NCBI GenBank assembly: GCA_013336205.1
Contig: JAAXUD010000142.1
Span: 1 to 6,977, forward strand
Reading direction: 5' to 3'
DNA: 6,977 nt
Origin: Lentimicrobium sp.
Lineage (GTDB): Bacteria; Bacteroidota; Bacteroidia; Bacteroidales; Lentimicrobiaceae
Shown: positions 4,587 to 6,977 of the stretch, one piece after another
Numbering within the stretch: the first letter of the stretch is position 1
Layout of the letters: every line of letters starts with the position of its first letter
Made by a program: the position numbers and the translations under genes
Notes under the pieces: model-generated
Told to the model about the DNA's origin: nothing
The model's input: the letters and a program-made list of their open reading frames with translations, nothing else
The model's database searches: none

Positions 4587-6977
4587 ATGAAAAAAGTTTT
4601 ATTAACGATTGCTCTTTTCATGTTTATAACAACCCTTATTTTTGCTCAGGCAAATAAAGTATCGGTAGTTTCTGACAATGATGGAGTTAAGCTATTGGTC
4701 AATGGCAAGAGTCTTATGATTAATGGCATGAATTGGGATTATTTTCCAATTGGCACCAATTACACGTATAGCTTGTGGCAGCAATCCGACGATTTTATTA
4801 AAACTGCACTTGATGAAGAAATGTCTATGTTGAAAAACATGGGCGTAAACGCCATTCGTGTCTATACCGGTATTCAACCAAAGTGGATCACCTATATCTA
4901 CGAGAAATATGGCATTTATACCATGCTAAACCATTCTTTCGGAAGATATGGCTTGACTTTAAATGGCAATTGGGTTGCAAATACTGATTATGCCAATCCG
5001 CTTGTGCACGATCTGCTTCTGAAAGAAGTGACTGAAATTGTTCAGGAATACAAAAATACTCCGGGTTTACTTCTCTACCTTTTAGGCAATGAAAACAATT
5101 ACGGACTTTTCTGGAAAGGAGCCGAAACGGAAGATATTCCCTTTGATAAAAGAGAATCAACCATTGAAGCCAAAGCAATGTATAAACTTTTCAACAAGGC
5201 GGTTGTGTCGATGAAAACAATCGATGTTTCTCATCCGATCGCAATATGCAACGGCGATTTGCTTTTTCTTGAAATTATTGCTGAAGAATGCAGGGATATT
5301 GATATTCTGGGTGTGAATATGTACCGGGGAGTTTCGTTTGGCGACGCTTTTCAGAAGACAAAACAAGTATTGAATAAACCAATTTTATTTACCGAGTTTG
5401 GTTCTGATGCTTTTAATACCGTCAGCAATAAGGAAGATCAGCAATCACAGGCATACTATTTACAATACAATTGGATGGAAATATACCAGAATGCAGCAGG
5501 TGCAGGTAAAGCAGGTAATTCTATCGGTGGTTTCACTTTTATGTTCAGCGATGGTTGGTGGAAACACGGACAGACTGAAGGTCTTGACGTACATGATGCG
5601 CATGCTTCCTGGGCAAACGGAGGTTATCTCAACGATTACGTGGCAGGAGAGAACAATATGAATGAGGAATGGTACGGTATATGCGCCAAAGGTCAAACAG
5701 ACGAAAAGGGCCATTATCAGTTATTTCCCCGTGCTGCCTATTATGTTTTACAACAAGCGCATAAATTAAATCCTTATTCCGCCAATATAACGGCCGACTC
5801 GATAAGCAGGTATTTTTCAGATATCCAGGTGCAAAACGAAGTGTTGAAAGCCCGTGGTGACAAAGCTGCCCTGGGTGTTGAACTCACAGGAAAGGTGCGC
5901 ATCAGTGGCTTAAGGGCTGAATTAACTACGTTCAATACCGGTGGAAATATGATTTCCACTCCTGACCAGAAAGATCCGAATGCTTTAACACCTACTTATC
6001 CCAGCTATCTTGGGTTTGACCATATGCAGTCCTATTTTATTGGGGTTGAAGCCAAACCTGCTGAAAATTTAACGGCAAATGTATCATTCAACATTCTTGG
6101 TAACGTTGCCGAAAATCCGATTGATGAAATTTTTTATGAGACCCGCGGCCGCATTGTGGAGGTAAGTACAAACCAGGGGACAGTGGCTTTAAGAGGATTA
6201 AACCGGGTGCAGGTGTATAAAGCCGATTTTACCTGGAATGATAAATGGTTTGATCTTAAAGCCTTTTATCGCACGGGTCATTATCACTGGGGTGACGAAG
6301 GGGATTTTTTCGGGTTATATCCGGAAGCAAATTATGGACCGAACATCGATATATATGATGGTGGAGCACCCTTTGGTTTTGAGTTTGCAGGCAAAAAATC
6401 ATTAGATGGCTTAAAAGTAGCTTTTGGTCCTGAACTCTGGTGGGGGGCTAACCCGGCAGTATTATTGAAATATACCCGGGCCGTAAGCATTTTTACGATA
6501 ACCGGAATGTTTCATGAAGATGTAGACCAAAATACTTCAGCGCAAAGTTCCTTTGCTATTCCCACACCACAAACGCGCAGAGCATCGCTTGATGTAAAAA
6601 CAAACCTCGGAAAACTGGGTGTGGATATAGGTGGTCTTTGGTCCGGTCAGCCACGCAATGGTGAAACTTTTCAGATCGTTGATGACAGTCTGGGGAGTTA
6701 CATAGTATATCAGGATAAAATAACCTCAAAAGACAACTGGGGCGGAAAAGTTAAACTGACCTATGCAGCCGGCCCCGTTAAATGGTATTCCCAGGCCGCA
6801 GTCATGGGATTGGTTGCCAATGGCGGCGCCGACTACACAAAAACCTACACCGGATGGCGTTTGAAAGACAGTGGAAGCGGTAACCAGTATAACGTATTAA
6901 CCGGATTTGTTTATACGATTGGTGATTTTCAGATTGCTCCGAATTTCCTGTGGCAAAAACCTATTGTAGGACCGGTA
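4587..6977 (+). CDS. Exported clan GH-A glycoside hydrolase fused to a predicted outer-membrane beta-barrel (3' end outside window)
   Basis: The frame is open from ATG 4587 to the last base: 797 codons and no stop. Residues 1-20 (MKKVLLTIALFMFITTLIFA, then Q) form a Sec signal peptide with no lipobox Cys. Residues ~39-390 are a (beta/alpha)8 hydrolase: INGMNWDYFP (45-54), GVNAIRVYTG (86-95), LLGNENNYG (165-173, acid/base E169), LGVNMYRG (241-248), ILFTEFGSD (266-274, nucleophile E270) and FMFSDGWWK (318-326). This resembles GH2-type catalytic domains and also fungal GH72 beta-1,3-glucanosyltransferases; the family is not settled. From ~425 on the sequence becomes repeated amphipathic strands with short turns, e.g. 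ALGVELTGKVRISGLRAEL, YFIGVEAKP..LTANVSFNIL, VYKADFTWNDKWFDLKAFY and LTGFVYTIGDFQIAPNFLWQ. Aromatic-rich, acidic loops (567-592) lie between strands, as in outer-membrane barrels. It follows the third GH17 after 96 bases with no clear terminator, so co-transcription is likely. The partner glycan is inferred from the neighbours. Confidence 0.85.
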   Translation, partial: MKKVLLTIALFMFITTLIFAQANKVSVVSDNDGVKLLVNGKSLMINGMNWDYFPIGTNYTYSLWQQSDDFIKTALDEEMSMLKNMGVNAIRVYTGIQPKWITYIYEKYGIYTMLNHSFGRYGLTLNGNWVANTDYANPLVHDLLLKEVTEIVQEYKNTPGLLLYLLGNENNYGLFWKGAETEDIPFDKRESTIEAKAMYKLFNKAVVSMKTIDVSHPIAICNGDLLFLEIIAEECRDIDILGVNMYRGVSFGDAFQKTKQVLNKPILFTEFGSDAFNTVSNKEDQQSQAYYLQYNWMEIYQNAAGAGKAGNSIGGFTFMFSDGWWKHGQTEGLDVHDAHASWANGGYLNDYVAGENNMNEEWYGICAKGQTDEKGHYQLFPRAAYYVLQQAHKLNPYSANITADSISRYFSDIQVQNEVLKARGDKAALGVELTGKVRISGLRAELTTFNTGGNMISTPDQKDPNALTPTYPSYLGFDHMQSYFIGVEAKPAENLTANVSFNILGNVAENPIDEIFYETRGRIVEVSTNQGTVALRGLNRVQVYKADFTWNDKWFDLKAFYRTGHYHWGDEGDFFGLYPEANYGPNIDIYDGGAPFGFEFAGKKSLDGLKVAFGPELWWGANPAVLLKYTRAVSIFTITGMFHEDVDQNTSAQSSFAIPTPQTRRASLDVKTNLGKLGVDIGGLWSGQPRNGETFQIVDDSLGSYIVYQDKITSKDNWGGKVKLTYAAGPVKWYSQAAVMGLVANGGADYTKTYTGWRLKDSGSGNQYNVLTGFVYTIGDFQIAPNFLWQKPIVGPV

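Noticed and set aside
4692..5959. Several short open frames on both strands (for example 4888-5178 minus and 5398-5661 plus), which could suggest a broken gene region
   Set aside because: The frame from 4587 is open without a stop to the window end and carries continuous hydrolase and barrel sequence, so these are shadows and no frameshift is needed.

Overview
The window looks like chromosomal DNA from a member of the Bacteroidota, most likely a Bacteroidia or Marinilabiliales-type environmental lineage (tentative). The reasons are an AT-leaning composition, A/T-rich gene leaders with almost no Shine-Dalgarno sequences, a signal peptide of the 'FAQ' kind, and intergenic spacers full of the low-complexity repeats (GAAGTCG, GAATGACGAAT, ACTTTGAACTTTT, AACCAGC, AACCTGTTAGGTT) that I associate with this phylum. 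All genes lie on the + strand and concern glycan use, with beta-1,3-glucan (laminarin/callose type) the most probable substrate.

Layout: (1) 1-341, the 3' end of a GH17 glycoside hydrolase cut by the window edge. (2) 342-538, a spacer with a strong terminator-like stem-loop and a second, interrupted copy of the same element. (3) 539-1471, a complete, divergent GH17 enzyme. (4) 1472-2001, a 530-base spacer without genes, made of shuffled short repeats in a recurring module order. (5) 2002-3447, a GPH-family (MelB-like) sugar:cation symporter. (6) 3448-3599, a spacer with a hairpin and a perfect 12-base palindrome. (7) 3600-4490, a third GH17, clearly a paralogue of the first. (8) 4587 to the window end, an open frame of 797 codons with no stop in the window. 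It joins a signal peptide, a clan GH-A (beta/alpha)8 hydrolase domain, and a long C-terminal region that reads like an outer-membrane beta-barrel.

Working model (inference): the exported hydrolase-barrel protein handles glucan at the outer membrane. The symporter brings the resulting oligosaccharides across the inner membrane. The GH17 enzymes, of which the two with visible N-termini lack signal peptides, cut or remodel the glucan in the cytoplasm. No SusC/SusD pair, regulator or phosphorylase is visible, but the locus clearly extends beyond both edges. The hydrolase/outer-membrane-barrel fusion is the most unusual element.
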